Shown here: one piece after another, positions 1-7,917 of the stretch
Layout: each line of letters starts with the position of its first letter
How positions within the stretch are numbered: position 1 is the stretch's first letter
DNA from: Virgibacillus_R byunsanensis
Lineage (GTDB): Bacteria > Bacillota > Bacilli > Bacillales > Amphibacillaceae
Length of the DNA stretch: 64,000 nucleotides
Reading direction: 5' to 3'
NCBI RefSeq assembly: GCF_042675965.1
Contig: NZ_JBHTKJ010000016.1
Span: 1 to 64,000 of the forward strand
Translations under genes and position numbers: made by a program
Notes under the pieces: model-generated
Databases searched by the model: none
The model's input: only the letters and a program-made list of their open reading frames with translations
Told to the model about the DNA's origin: nothing

Positions 1-1
1 A

Positions 2-1195
2 ATAACATTTTTGAATGCGAAACTTGGTCGCTTATCATTTAAGTTAGATAGGTTCCAAAAGCAGTTATTTTCTCTTGAAAATGACACGAAAAGTGCCGTT
101 TTCGGTGGAAAGAAGTTGTTCAAACACCAATACACCTTGGACACTTATATTCAAAATCATGATAAGTGGAAAAGAGACTTTCATCAAAAACGATATAGTC
201 GAATGACGATTAGTGGTCGTAAGGATGCAAAGGATGGAAACTTCGTTTTTCATTACAATACAGAGAGTAGCGCTCTTTCTTTTCAAACACCTGACGGTGT
301 ATATGTGGAGATTCCTAAGCTTGTATTTCCTTATGGACAAGAGCAAGTTAATAAAGCTATCGACACGCAAGTTTCGTTAAAAGATAAAAAGAAGTACGGA
401 AAGCCTATTTCGTGGTCCGTCGAAGACCACGGTAATTATTATATTTTCAAGTGTATCGTAGATGTACCTGAAAAAGAAGGTAAAAACTACAGCAAAAGTG
501 ATGGAGTTATCGGTGTTGACCTGAATGTTGACCATATTGCATGGTCAAACATTAACGCCATTGGTCAGTTTATTAAAAGTGGAGTCCTCCGCTTTGAAAT
601 TGAAAATAAAACAAGTGGTCAAATGACAAAAATGATCGAAGCTGAAACCATTGCTTTGGTAGATATGGCTGTTCGTGAAAAGAAACCACTTGTATTAGAA
701 AAATTAGATACGACAAAATCAAAAGTATCCCATGCATACGGCAATAAAAAAGCAAACCGTCGCATGACGGTTTTCGCATATGATAAATTCAATTCAGCCA
801 TTAAAAACCGCGCTGAAAAAATGAGGATTCACGTTTACGAAGTGAATCCTGCATACACCAGTCAAATCGGTAAAATGAAATATATGAAACGTTTCGGCAT
901 TTCGATTCATCAAGCAGCTTCGTTTGTCATTGCTCGAAGAGCAATGGGTTATAAAGAAAAACTTCCACCAATGTTGCATTCTCTATTACCAGAGAAGATG
1001 ATAGGTCTGCATCACTGGGCGCAATGGAAGAAAGTCACTACCCTCCTGAAAGACATTCGTACGAGTACATACTATCAATCAGAACTTTTTGACGAAAACC
1101 AGTTTCGCGAAAGTGGACTCTTGTTTCGAGGGGCTCTTACAGACTACGAAACAAAAGGAATGGCTAAGTTGAAAAGTAGAAAAACCACAGCCTAG
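2..1195 (+). CDS. tnpB: TnpB-family RNA-guided nuclease-like protein, zinc-finger-less type (5' end outside window)
   Basis: The protein is related to IS200/IS605 (IS1341-type) TnpB. The frame is open to the left window edge, so the N-terminus is probably missing; a TTG at 11 is only an internal candidate start. Counting from that TTG, a RuvC-I-like strand with Asp170 (VIGVDLNVDH) and a RuvC-II-like strand with Glu230 (PLVLEKLD) are visible. The third motif reads SIHQAASFVIARR, with His300 where ordinary TnpB has Asp, and the usual four-cysteine zinc finger before it is absent. No TnpA transposase gene lies in the window. The 3' end is followed by a right-end-type hairpin. In this family the transposon end normally encodes the guide (omega) RNA. 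Whether this variant cleaves DNA cannot be told from sequence. Confidence 0.8.
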   Translation: MTFLNAKLGRLSFKLDRFQKQLFSLENDTKSAVFGGKKLFKHQYTLDTYIQNHDKWKRDFHQKRYSRMTISGRKDAKDGNFVFHYNTESSALSFQTPDGVYVEIPKLVFPYGQEQVNKAIDTQVSLKDKKKYGKPISWSVEDHGNYYIFKCIVDVPEKEGKNYSKSDGVIGVDLNVDHIAWSNINAIGQFIKSGVLRFEIENKTSGQMTKMIEAETIALVDMAVREKKPLVLEKLDTTKSKVSHAYGNKKANRRMTVFAYDKFNSAIKNRAEKMRIHVYEVNPAYTSQIGKMKYMKRFGISIHQAASFVIARRAMGYKEKLPPMLHSLLPEKMIGLHHWAQWKKVTTLLKDIRTSTYYQSELFDENQFRESGLLFRGALTDYETKGMAKLKSRKTTA

Positions 1196-1250
1196 TTGAG
1201 CGGGCTATGGTATTCTAGGAATCTACTTGGGTTCTTAGTTTTCTCCTTTT

Positions 1251-1304
1251 GGGAATCCCCTTCCTCAAAATTTCGTTAGAAATTTAGGTGGGGGGGTAGT
1301 TCAA
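1251..1304 (+). ncRNA. IS200/IS605 right end / probable omega-RNA scaffold hairpin R1
   Basis: About 55 bases after the TnpB stop there is an imperfect hairpin: CCCCTTCCTCAAAATTTC pairs with AAATTTAGGTGGGGGGG, and the block ends in GTAGTTCAA. The same design recurs behind the second TnpB gene (14211-14269) and alone beside trpA (30732-30782). TnpB right ends are known to form the 3' part of the guide RNA, with the guide read from the flanking DNA. That role is inferred here from position and shape. Confidence 0.6.
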
Positions 1305-1332
1305 TCCGAATACCTGTTACTGAAGTTACAAT

Positions 1333-3309
1333 TCACTGGTTCTTTGCAAATTGTACAAAATAGTCTAATGAATTTGCGTTACTCAATGACCCCTTATTGA
1401 CTACATTTTCAAGGGATTTTCCCATTAATATCTTTTTTACTGGGATTTCTAATTTTTTGCCGTTCAATGTTTTTGGTAAATCAGAAACTTCATAGATACC
1501 TGTTGGAACATGTCGCGGTGTGCATTGTGTACGAATGTGTGATTTTATAGTTTTTTGAATAGCCTCTGTCAATTCTTCACCCTCGGTCATTACGACAAAT
1601 AGTGGTACGAACGAATCACCGTTTTCTCCTGGAATATCTACTATTAGACTGTCAGCGACTTCTTTCACTTGATCAACTACACGATAAATTTCACTTGTTC
1701 CAATTCGAATTCCACCACGGTTAATCGTTGCATCTGAACGTCCGTATATAACACAAGTTCCCCTGTCAGTTATTTTTAGATAGTCCCCATGACGCCAGAC
1801 ACCAGGGAACATATCGAAATAGCTGTCATGCAAACGAGTCCCGTCTTCATCATTCCAAAAATAGATTGGCATGGATGGAAAGGGTTCTGTTAACACTAAT
1901 TCGCCTACATTCTCTATTTCTCGTTCACCGTCATCGTTATAGCTTTCGATTTTTGCACCAAGTCCACGACACTGTAGTTCACCAGCGTATACCGGAAGGG
2001 TTGGGGATCCCAATATAAATGCAGTACATACATCCGTTCCGCCACTTAGAGAGGCAATCCATAGATCTTTTTTTACATTTTCATAGCACCATACAAAACC
2101 CTCAGGTGGTAATGGTGAACCTGTTGAGCTAATATTCTTCAAATGACTTAGGTCGAACTCTTCACTAGGTTTAAGTTCATCTTTCATGCATGCAGTAATA
2201 TAACTTGCACTTGTGCCAAAAACGGTCATTTTTGTTTCCTCAGCAAACTTCCAAAGCATCTTTTTATCGGGGTATGTAGGATTCCCGTCATATAACGTAA
2301 TGGTAGTTCCTGTTAAAAGTCCTCCTACTAGGAAGTTCCACATCATCCAACCTGTTGTCGTAAACCAGAAAAAGCGGTCATCCTCACCCAAATTAGCGTG
2401 AAACGTTAACGCTTTTAAGTGCTCAAGTAATATTCCACCCTGGCTTTGTACGATTGGTTTGGGTTTCCCAGTTGTTCCGGATGAAAAGAGCACCCATAAC
2501 GGATCATTGAATGGAACATATTCATATGTGAGTGTTAGTTCTCTGTTTGTGTGAATGGCATCCTTCCATCGTATTACATTTTTAAATTTGCTATCATCAG
2601 CGCTTTCATTTAAGTAAGGAATGACAACTGTTGCTTCTAACGTTGAAAGCTCGGACTGAATTTTTTCTATGATTGGAGTTCGATCAAAACTTTTCCCACC
2701 ATAGCTATATCCGTCAACCGTAATCATTACTTTTGGTTCGATCTGTTTAAAGCGATCGATTACGCTTTGGGTACCAAAATCAGGCGATGCACTTGACCAT
2801 ATAGCACCAAGGCTTGCTGTAGCAAGAAATGCCACAACTGATTCATAGATATTAGCAACATAAGCAACGACCCGGTCACCTTTAGTAACACCGATTTTTT
2901 TTAATGTTTGTTGGAAGGCGGCTGTTTCCTGATAAAGTTGCTTCCACGTGATTTCAGTTGTCTGGCGTGTTTCGGAAGCATGGATAATAGCTGATTTATT
3001 TTCATCACGGTTTCTAAAGATATGCTCTGTATAATTAATCGTTGCTTCAGGGAACCATTTTGCACCAGGCATTTGGTGAGAGGTTAATATTGTTTTATAT
3101 GGACTTTTGGCTTGAATTTTAAAGTATTCCCAAATGGATTCCCAAAAATGTTCTAGTTCATTCACCGACCATTCCCATAGTGAGTGATAATCCTTAAAAT
3201 CTAATTTTTTATGTTCCTTTAACCATTTCATATAATCGTGTAGATTGGATTGTTCTTTCCAACTATTACTAGGTTCCCACAACAAAGTTCCTTCTTCTAT
3301 ACGGCTCAT
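1333..3309 (-). CDS. acetoacetyl-CoA synthetase (acetoacetate-CoA ligase)
   Basis: This 658-residue ANL-superfamily enzyme activates acetoacetate to acetoacetyl-CoA with ATP. The ATP-binding P-loop-like motif LFSSGTTGKPKPIVQSQGG lies near the middle. The C-terminal adenylate motif (YGRSDATINRGGIRIGTSEIY) is present, and the catalytic lysine region LPKTLNGKKLEIPVKKIL is near the end. The length fits acetoacetyl-CoA synthetases (about 650 residues), and the long N-terminal cap (LWEWSVNELEHFWESIWEYF) separates it from short acyl-CoA ligases. The ATG at 3309 is preceded by AGGAGGGT at good spacing, so the longer upstream frame is not used. It is a single gene, divergent from the BCCT transporter. 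It probably serves reuse of ketone bodies or PHB-type carbon. Confidence 0.9.
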   Translation of the reverse strand: MSRIEEGTLLWEPSNSWKEQSNLHDYMKWLKEHKKLDFKDYHSLWEWSVNELEHFWESIWEYFKIQAKSPYKTILTSHQMPGAKWFPEATINYTEHIFRNRDENKSAIIHASETRQTTEITWKQLYQETAAFQQTLKKIGVTKGDRVVAYVANIYESVVAFLATASLGAIWSSASPDFGTQSVIDRFKQIEPKVMITVDGYSYGGKSFDRTPIIEKIQSELSTLEATVVIPYLNESADDSKFKNVIRWKDAIHTNRELTLTYEYVPFNDPLWVLFSSGTTGKPKPIVQSQGGILLEHLKALTFHANLGEDDRFFWFTTTGWMMWNFLVGGLLTGTTITLYDGNPTYPDKKMLWKFAEETKMTVFGTSASYITACMKDELKPSEEFDLSHLKNISSTGSPLPPEGFVWCYENVKKDLWIASLSGGTDVCTAFILGSPTLPVYAGELQCRGLGAKIESYNDDGEREIENVGELVLTEPFPSMPIYFWNDEDGTRLHDSYFDMFPGVWRHGDYLKITDRGTCVIYGRSDATINRGGIRIGTSEIYRVVDQVKEVADSLIVDIPGENGDSFVPLFVVMTEGEELTEAIQKTIKSHIRTQCTPRHVPTGIYEVSDLPKTLNGKKLEIPVKKILMGKSLENVVNKGSLSNANSLDYFVQFAKNQ

Positions 3310-3605
3310 CCTAACCCTCCTGAACATTTGGACTATTATAACTATTATATGGAACCGCTTACTATGTGTAAAGTCGAGAGCAATTTGACGGGTTTGCATA
3401 GACAAAAAAGCGGCACTATTATAGGGTTTACCGTTTTGACATATTCATTAGCATCTTCAGGAATCGGACAGCTGATCACAACCATCCGGAAATTAAGTCT
3501 CTCATCTATTATTATTGTTATTATGGAACTTATTTTTTTGCAGGCCGTATTGTTTTGTTGAATATGCTCATCATAATAACAAAACATAGATTCTGAGGTG
3601 TTATT

Positions 3606-5081
3606 TTGAAAAATGTAACGAGCGTATTTTGGTATGCAATTGCAATTTGTGTAATCGTCGTTATTTGGGGTGCGACGGCTCCCGTTAATTTAGAGTCAGT
3701 TTCGGCAACGGCGACAGCGGTAATCTCAGACTATTTTGGCTGGTATTATATGTTGGTCGTTTTTGCGATGATTGTTTTTTGTTTATACTTGGTTTTTTCT
3801 AAGTTCGGTAAGATTAAATTAGGAAAAAAAGAGGATAAACCAGAATTTAGTTTACCAGCCTGGTTCGCCATGCTGTTTAGTGCAGGGATGGGAATAGGCC
3901 TTGTTTTTTTTACGACAGCTGAACCTATTTCACATGCTTTCACAAGTACACCCGGAGCAGAACCTGGATCAGCTCAGGCGATACAGGAGTCATTACAATA
4001 CTCGATATTTCACTGGGGACTTCATGGTTGGGCGATCTACGGGATTATAGCATTAGTACTGGCGTATTTTAAATATTATAAAGAATCACCTGGGTTAATT
4101 AGTGCAACTCTTGTACCACTTTTTGGAGAAAAAGCAATGCATGGTACATGGGGGAGAGTAATTGATACACTTGCTGTATTTGCCACGATAGTAGGGGTTG
4201 CTTCTACACTTGGTTTTGGATCAGCGCAAATTAACGGGGGCTTAACATTTTTATTTGATGCACCTAAAACGTTTTGGTTTCAGCTTTTAATACTTGTTGT
4301 AGCAACAGCCTTATTTATTCTATCAGCATGGACTGGTCTTGGAAAAGGTATTAAGTATTTAAGTACGATCAATATGGGCTTAGCTACCATTTTAGTAATA
4401 ACGTTGTTTATCGTAGGTCCTAGCATATATATCCTAAATATGTTTACGAGCACGATCGGTAATTACTTGTCGAATATTCTTGATATGAGTTTTCAATTAA
4501 AGCCTTTAGATGATGAAGATAGAGGGTGGATTGATAGCTGGACTATTTTTTACTGGGCTTGGTGGATTTCATGGGGACCTTTTGTAGGTATGTTTATTGC
4601 TCGAGTATCAAAGGGGCGTACAGTAAGACAATTTATTACTGGAGTGTTATTAGCACCTACATTAGTTACAATTATCTTTTTTTCAGTGTTTGGAGTATCT
4701 GCATTAAACTTAGAGCAAAATGGGATTGCAGAAATATCAAGTTTAGCTACAGAAGTCGCTACATTTGGTACATTAGAACATTATCCATTAGGTGAGATCA
4801 TGTCGTTTATTACCATTTTGGTCATTGCTATCTTTTTCATCACTTCAGCTGACTCAGCGACGTTTGTATTGGGTATGTTCTCGACAAATGGCAGTTTAAA
4901 TCCCAAAAATACAGTAAAGGTTATTTGGGGACTAACATTAGCAGCCATGGCAGCAATTGTAGTTTACTTTGGAGGCATACAAGGTTTCCAAAACCTCCTA
5001 ATCATCGTAGCACTACCATTTTCCTTCATCCTAATCCTGATGAGCGTATCCTTTTACATCACAGCCAAAAAGGAACTATAG
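3606..5081 (+). CDS. BCCT-family glycine betaine/choline/carnitine transporter
   Basis: This 491-residue integral membrane protein has about 12 hydrophobic segments. It carries the BCCT signature GMGIGLVFFTTAEPISHA around residue 95 and the tryptophan-rich segment YWAWWISWGPFVGMFIARVS around residue 320, which forms the aromatic substrate cage in this family. BCCT carriers take up quaternary ammonium osmolytes with Na+ or H+, which suits a halotolerant organism. The start is TTG (KNVTSVFWYAIA) behind GAGGTG. It resembles OpuD/BetP, but substrate cannot be set from sequence, so no symbol is given. A strong hairpin terminator follows. Confidence 0.93.
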   Translation: MKNVTSVFWYAIAICVIVVIWGATAPVNLESVSATATAVISDYFGWYYMLVVFAMIVFCLYLVFSKFGKIKLGKKEDKPEFSLPAWFAMLFSAGMGIGLVFFTTAEPISHAFTSTPGAEPGSAQAIQESLQYSIFHWGLHGWAIYGIIALVLAYFKYYKESPGLISATLVPLFGEKAMHGTWGRVIDTLAVFATIVGVASTLGFGSAQINGGLTFLFDAPKTFWFQLLILVVATALFILSAWTGLGKGIKYLSTINMGLATILVITLFIVGPSIYILNMFTSTIGNYLSNILDMSFQLKPLDDEDRGWIDSWTIFYWAWWISWGPFVGMFIARVSKGRTVRQFITGVLLAPTLVTIIFFSVFGVSALNLEQNGIAEISSLATEVATFGTLEHYPLGEIMSFITILVIAIFFITSADSATFVLGMFSTNGSLNPKNTVKVIWGLTLAAMAAIVVYFGGIQGFQNLLIIVALPFSFILILMSVSFYITAKKEL

Positions 5082-5111
5082 TAGTGCCTTCGAGATTTAT
5101 GTCGAATCCAA

Positions 5112-5138
5112 AAACCCCTCGCAATGTGCGAGGGGTTT
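5112..5138. terminator. bidirectional terminator between BCCT gene and PfpI-like gene
   Basis: A perfect 12-bp stem (AAACCCCTCGCA / TGCGAGGGGTTT) with a 3-nt ATG loop lies between the converging genes. A-rich and T-containing flanks let it work in both directions. Confidence 0.85.
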
Positions 5139-5144
5139 CCGAGT

Positions 5145-5666
5145 TTATTCTGCTAATTTATCAGCAAACGCTTTAACATATGGTGGTAAGTCTGGTGGTC
5201 GACGGCTTGATACAAGGTGTCCATCAACAACTACTGCTTCATCGACCCATGTTGCTCCAGCGTTTGTCATGTCATCTTTAATACCTGGTGTACTCGTAAC
5301 CTGCTTGCCTTGTAAAATATCAGCAGAGATAAGTACCCAGCCTGCATGACATATTTGGCCAATTGGTTTTTTGGCTTGGTCCATCATGCTAATAAATTCT
5401 AAAACTTCCGGATAGCGTCTTAATTTATCAGGTGCCCATCCACCAGGAACTAGAATCGCATCATAGTCGTCTGCTTTAATATCGGTAAATGCATACGCTG
5501 ATTCAGCTGGTACACCATACTTACCAATATATTTCTTATCAGCCTCTTTTCCGACTAGATGAACTTCTGCACCTTCCTCTTGTAGACGTAATACTGGATA
5601 CCAAAGCTCAAGATCTTCAAAGTCGTGATCGACAAGTGCAATTACTTTTTTAGTCTTAAGTCTCAT
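5145..5666 (-). CDS. DJ-1/PfpI family protein (class I glutamine amidotransferase-like)
   Basis: This 173-residue protein has the PfpI/YhbO fold. The nucleophile elbow is QICHAGWVLISA with Cys106-His107, and an acidic residue near position 17 (DFEDLE) stands where DJ-1 proteins hold the partner Glu. LVPGGWAPD is the usual GG loop, and SSRRPPDLP near the end is typical of the PfpI branch. Members act as deglycase/holdase or stress proteins in the cytoplasm; peptidase activity is doubtful. The ATG at 5666 is chosen because GGGGAG lies 7 nt before it. A GTG 15 nt upstream is a poorer start. Confidence 0.9.
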   Translation of the reverse strand: MRLKTKKVIALVDHDFEDLELWYPVLRLQEEGAEVHLVGKEADKKYIGKYGVPAESAYAFTDIKADDYDAILVPGGWAPDKLRRYPEVLEFISMMDQAKKPIGQICHAGWVLISADILQGKQVTSTPGIKDDMTNAGATWVDEAVVVDGHLVSSRRPPDLPPYVKAFADKLAE

Positions 5667-5752
5667 ACAAAGTCTCCCCACACATATTTTGCCCTAGTGT
5701 AACAGAGAGAAATCGAGATATCGAAAAAAGTGTTTGTCATGATGATTGATAC

Positions 5753-5998
5753 CTAATTCGAATACTCGGCATATTTTGCAAATGAATTCTCATCCTCAAT
5801 AAGGCCACAGGAACCACATTGTATTCTGTACTTTGGACCATTATAAGCTACATGAAAAACCTCTAAGTCACCATTTTCATAACTGTTCGTTACCTCACCC
5901 GTTTGTGGATCTAATTTTACTGGGCTTGCAACTTGCTCAATTAGGTTAAACCGCGACCGATTTGTTTTACAATTTGGACATCGATATTGTTGTGCCAG
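5753..5998 (-). CDS. small zinc-ribbon protein of unknown function, probable CTG start
   Basis: About 81 residues. A CPNC pair near the N-terminus and a CGSCG pair near the C-terminus make a likely four-cysteine zinc ribbon, spaced by a beta-rich, acidic middle (GDLEVFHVAYNGPKYRIQCG). I do not recognise a named family. The only good ribosome-binding site (TTTGGAGGTG) sits so that its natural start is a CTG at 5998 (giving AQQYRCPNCK). The alternative TTG at 6013 would lie in front of the Shine-Dalgarno sequence. The gene stands alone between pfpI-like and yueI on the same strand. Confidence 0.65.
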   Translation of the reverse strand: MAQQYRCPNCKTNRSRFNLIEQVASPVKLDPQTGEVTNSYENGDLEVFHVAYNGPKYRIQCGSCGLIEDENSFAKYAEYSN

Positions 5999-6073
5999 TA
6001 GAAACACCTCCAAATCTCACTTTCCTCTTATATTGCCTTATGTGATGATTTATATTCGAGATGTTCTAAAACG

Positions 6074-6508
6074 CTATGTAAACCAACGTTTTATTCTGGA
6101 AGAGAATGTTTCTTCCTGAGTATTTTTTTCTTCTTCACTTTCCTCTTTGATAAAAATATCTTTTTTATCGATTGCATAATCATAAGTCAATACAGCCCCA
6201 ATATCTGTGTCACTTTCCTCGTTTGTAATTGTCGTATAGGGTATGTTTTGCTTAGTTGCTAATGCTTTTTCTTCTGCTAAAAACTTATACGAAACATGCC
6301 CATTAATTAATAACTCAGTGTTTGGATGCTTTTGCATGGCCTCTTCTAACTTCACAAGACCTTTATCTGACATTATTTGCCCTTTCGTTAGTACAATTAC
6401 AATACGTTCTCTCAGAGTGCCTAGATATTTTTTTCGTTCTGCTTGTTTTGGCTTTCTTGCTCCATATATTCCTTCTGTAAGATAATCATCTACATCTTTT
6501 TTGCTCAT
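6074..6508 (-). CDS. yueI: YueI family protein
   Basis: This 144-residue protein matches the YueI/DUF1694 family of Bacillaceae by its opening (DVDDYLTEGIYGARKPKQAE, then KKYLGTLRERI). The middle VLTKGQIM is also typical, as is the segment LLINGHVSYKFL. It is soluble, with an acidic tail. The family fold resembles the ribosomal L7Ae/L30e group, but the function is unknown. ATG behind GAGGAAT supports the start. It is monocistronic, with a C2 repeat just upstream. Confidence 0.85.
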   Translation of the reverse strand: MSKKDVDDYLTEGIYGARKPKQAERKKYLGTLRERIVIVLTKGQIMSDKGLVKLEEAMQKHPNTELLINGHVSYKFLAEEKALATKQNIPYTTITNEESDTDIGAVLTYDYAIDKKDIFIKEESEEEKNTQEETFSSRIKRWFT

Positions 6509-6529
6509 ATCTATTCCTCGCTTTTTTAA

Positions 6530-6618
6530 GTAGATAAGAAATAAAACTTTCTTATCTGCATAAGTGCAACTAGGTCATTCGCCATATAGGCTTTGCGAAT
6601 GCCAAGTTTTCTAAGAAA
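6530..6618. repeat. dispersed repeat C2, copy 1
   Basis: First of six copies of a roughly 85-nt intergenic repeat. The order is an inverted repeat (AGATAAGAA / TTTCTTATCT), then TGCATAAGTGCAAC, then a hairpin around GGCTTTGCGAATGCC, and a terminal AGTTTTCTAA. Other copies are at 10961, 41963, 50163 (inverted), 51268 and 61242. It holds no credible ORF. Confidence 0.8.
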
Positions 6619-6727
6619 ATCTACATTAATTGTACTAAGTTGGACTTTTAGAAGCAATTAAAAGTATATATTAAAAAACCTTAAGCGATTCACTTTTTAC
6701 ATGAATCGCTTAAGATTATGCTAGGAA

Positions 6728-6901
6728 TTAACTTCGTTTTACGCGTCGATCAGCTGCACGACTTCTTGCCTGGGCTTCCTTGTCGTCATGATCAGCAAAT
6801 TCTTCCGAAAACTCCACATCAATACCATCTTTAATTTGATTCTTAGGTGTTTGTGCAAGACGGTTTCTTCCATTTGAATTGTTGTGTTCGTCTCTTCCCA
6901 T
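6728..6901 (-). CDS. yfhD: YfhD family small protein
   Basis: This 57-residue hydrophilic protein matches the YfhD family of spore-formers. It has a polar Asn-rich start (MGRDEHNN), then RLAQTPKNQIKDGIDVEFSE and the acidic/Ala-Arg tail (EEFADHDDKEAQARSRAADR). The function is unknown; the composition recalls small acid-soluble proteins. GAGGTGG lies 5 nt before the ATG at 6901, while the longer frame would begin with a GTG inside that site. Confidence 0.8.
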   Translation of the reverse strand: MGRDEHNNSNGRNRLAQTPKNQIKDGIDVEFSEEFADHDDKEAQARSRAADRRVKRS

Positions 6902-6973
6902 CGTATCCACCTCTTTTAAAAGTAGTTACATGGATAGTATGTGTAAAAAATAAAGTTGTACTACAGAAAAATG

Positions 6974-7771
6974 TTATTTGCGATCTCCGCCTAAAATATC
7001 AAATAATCCTCCAGCTACACTGCCTTCTCCTTTAGAACCACCTCTTTCTGGTGCAGCAGCAAATACTCTGCTTGCAAGTCTGCTGAATGGAAGAGATTGA
7101 ATCCAAACAGTACCCGGGCCACGTAAAGTTGCGAAGAACAGACCTTCGCCACCGAATAAAGCAGTTTTGACACCGCTGACAAACTCCACATCATAGTTGA
7201 TGTCTCCGGTCATGGCAACTAGACACCCAGTATCGACTCGTAATGTTTCTCCAACTCCCAGCTCTCTTTTATGCATGGTACCGCCAGCATGGACAAAAGT
7301 CATTCCATCTCCTTCAAGCTTTTGCATAATAAATCCTTCACCACCAAAGAACCCCGCACCAATTTTCTTTTGGAACTCAATTCCTACAGAAACACCTTTA
7401 GCAGCTGCAAGAAAAGCATCTTTTTGACAAATTAACTTACCATCAATTTCACTTAAATCCATCGGAATAATTTTTCCTGGATATGGAGAAGCGAAAGACA
7501 CGTGTTTTTTTCCTGTACCTTCATTGGTAAAAGTGGTCATAAAAAGGCTTTCACCAGTGAGAACACGTTTTCCAGCACCAAGCAATTTCCCCATAAAGCC
7601 TCCGCCCTGCTCTTCAGAACCGTCACCAAAAATCGTATCCATACGAATTTGGTCGTCCATCATCATTAAGCTTCCTGCTTCTGCAATTACGGTTTCCTGT
7701 GGATCAAGCTCAACTTCAACAAATTGCATGTCATCACCGTGTAGTTTGTAATCAATCTCATGGTTATTCAA
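6974..7771 (-). CDS. AIM24/TIGR00266 family protein
   Basis: About 265 residues of the AIM24-like, all-beta family (TIGR00266). Repeated glycine-rich beta hairpins are plain, for example FFGGEGFIMQKLEGDG and ALFGGEGLFFATLRGPG. The VDTGCLVAMTGDINYDV segment is typical, and the C-terminus is flexible and Gly/Ser-rich. It has no signal peptide. The bacterial function is not established. The start is uncertain: GGAGAGGG is directly followed by a TTG (7780), and a second TTG at 7771 has proper spacing and is preferred. Transcribed alone, divergently from the aconitase gene. Confidence 0.85.
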   Translation of the reverse strand: MNNHEIDYKLHGDDMQFVEVELDPQETVIAEAGSLMMMDDQIRMDTIFGDGSEEQGGGFMGKLLGAGKRVLTGESLFMTTFTNEGTGKKHVSFASPYPGKIIPMDLSEIDGKLICQKDAFLAAAKGVSVGIEFQKKIGAGFFGGEGFIMQKLEGDGMTFVHAGGTMHKRELGVGETLRVDTGCLVAMTGDINYDVEFVSGVKTALFGGEGLFFATLRGPGTVWIQSLPFSRLASRVFAAAPERGGSKGEGSVAGGLFDILGGDRK

Positions 7772-7917
7772 TTTTTTCAACCCTCTCCAATGTGTATTAA
7801 TAGATTGTACGTATAAACCATAAATTAGATTCGTTTATTACGTATCTTCACAAATAATTATATGCTTTATTTCATATACTAGGATAGTATACGTAAGTAT
7901 AAATAGGAGGATAAGTT

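Noticed and set aside
3310..3405. Longer N-terminus for acetoacetyl-CoA synthetase
   Set aside because: The extra 32 codons precede a clear AGGAGGGT site with ATG at 3309, and the family does not have this extension.
3250..3587. Two opposed ORFs between the acetoacetyl-CoA synthetase and BCCT genes
   Set aside because: They overlap each other and the synthetase start and lack ribosome sites. The region looks like a divergent promoter region.
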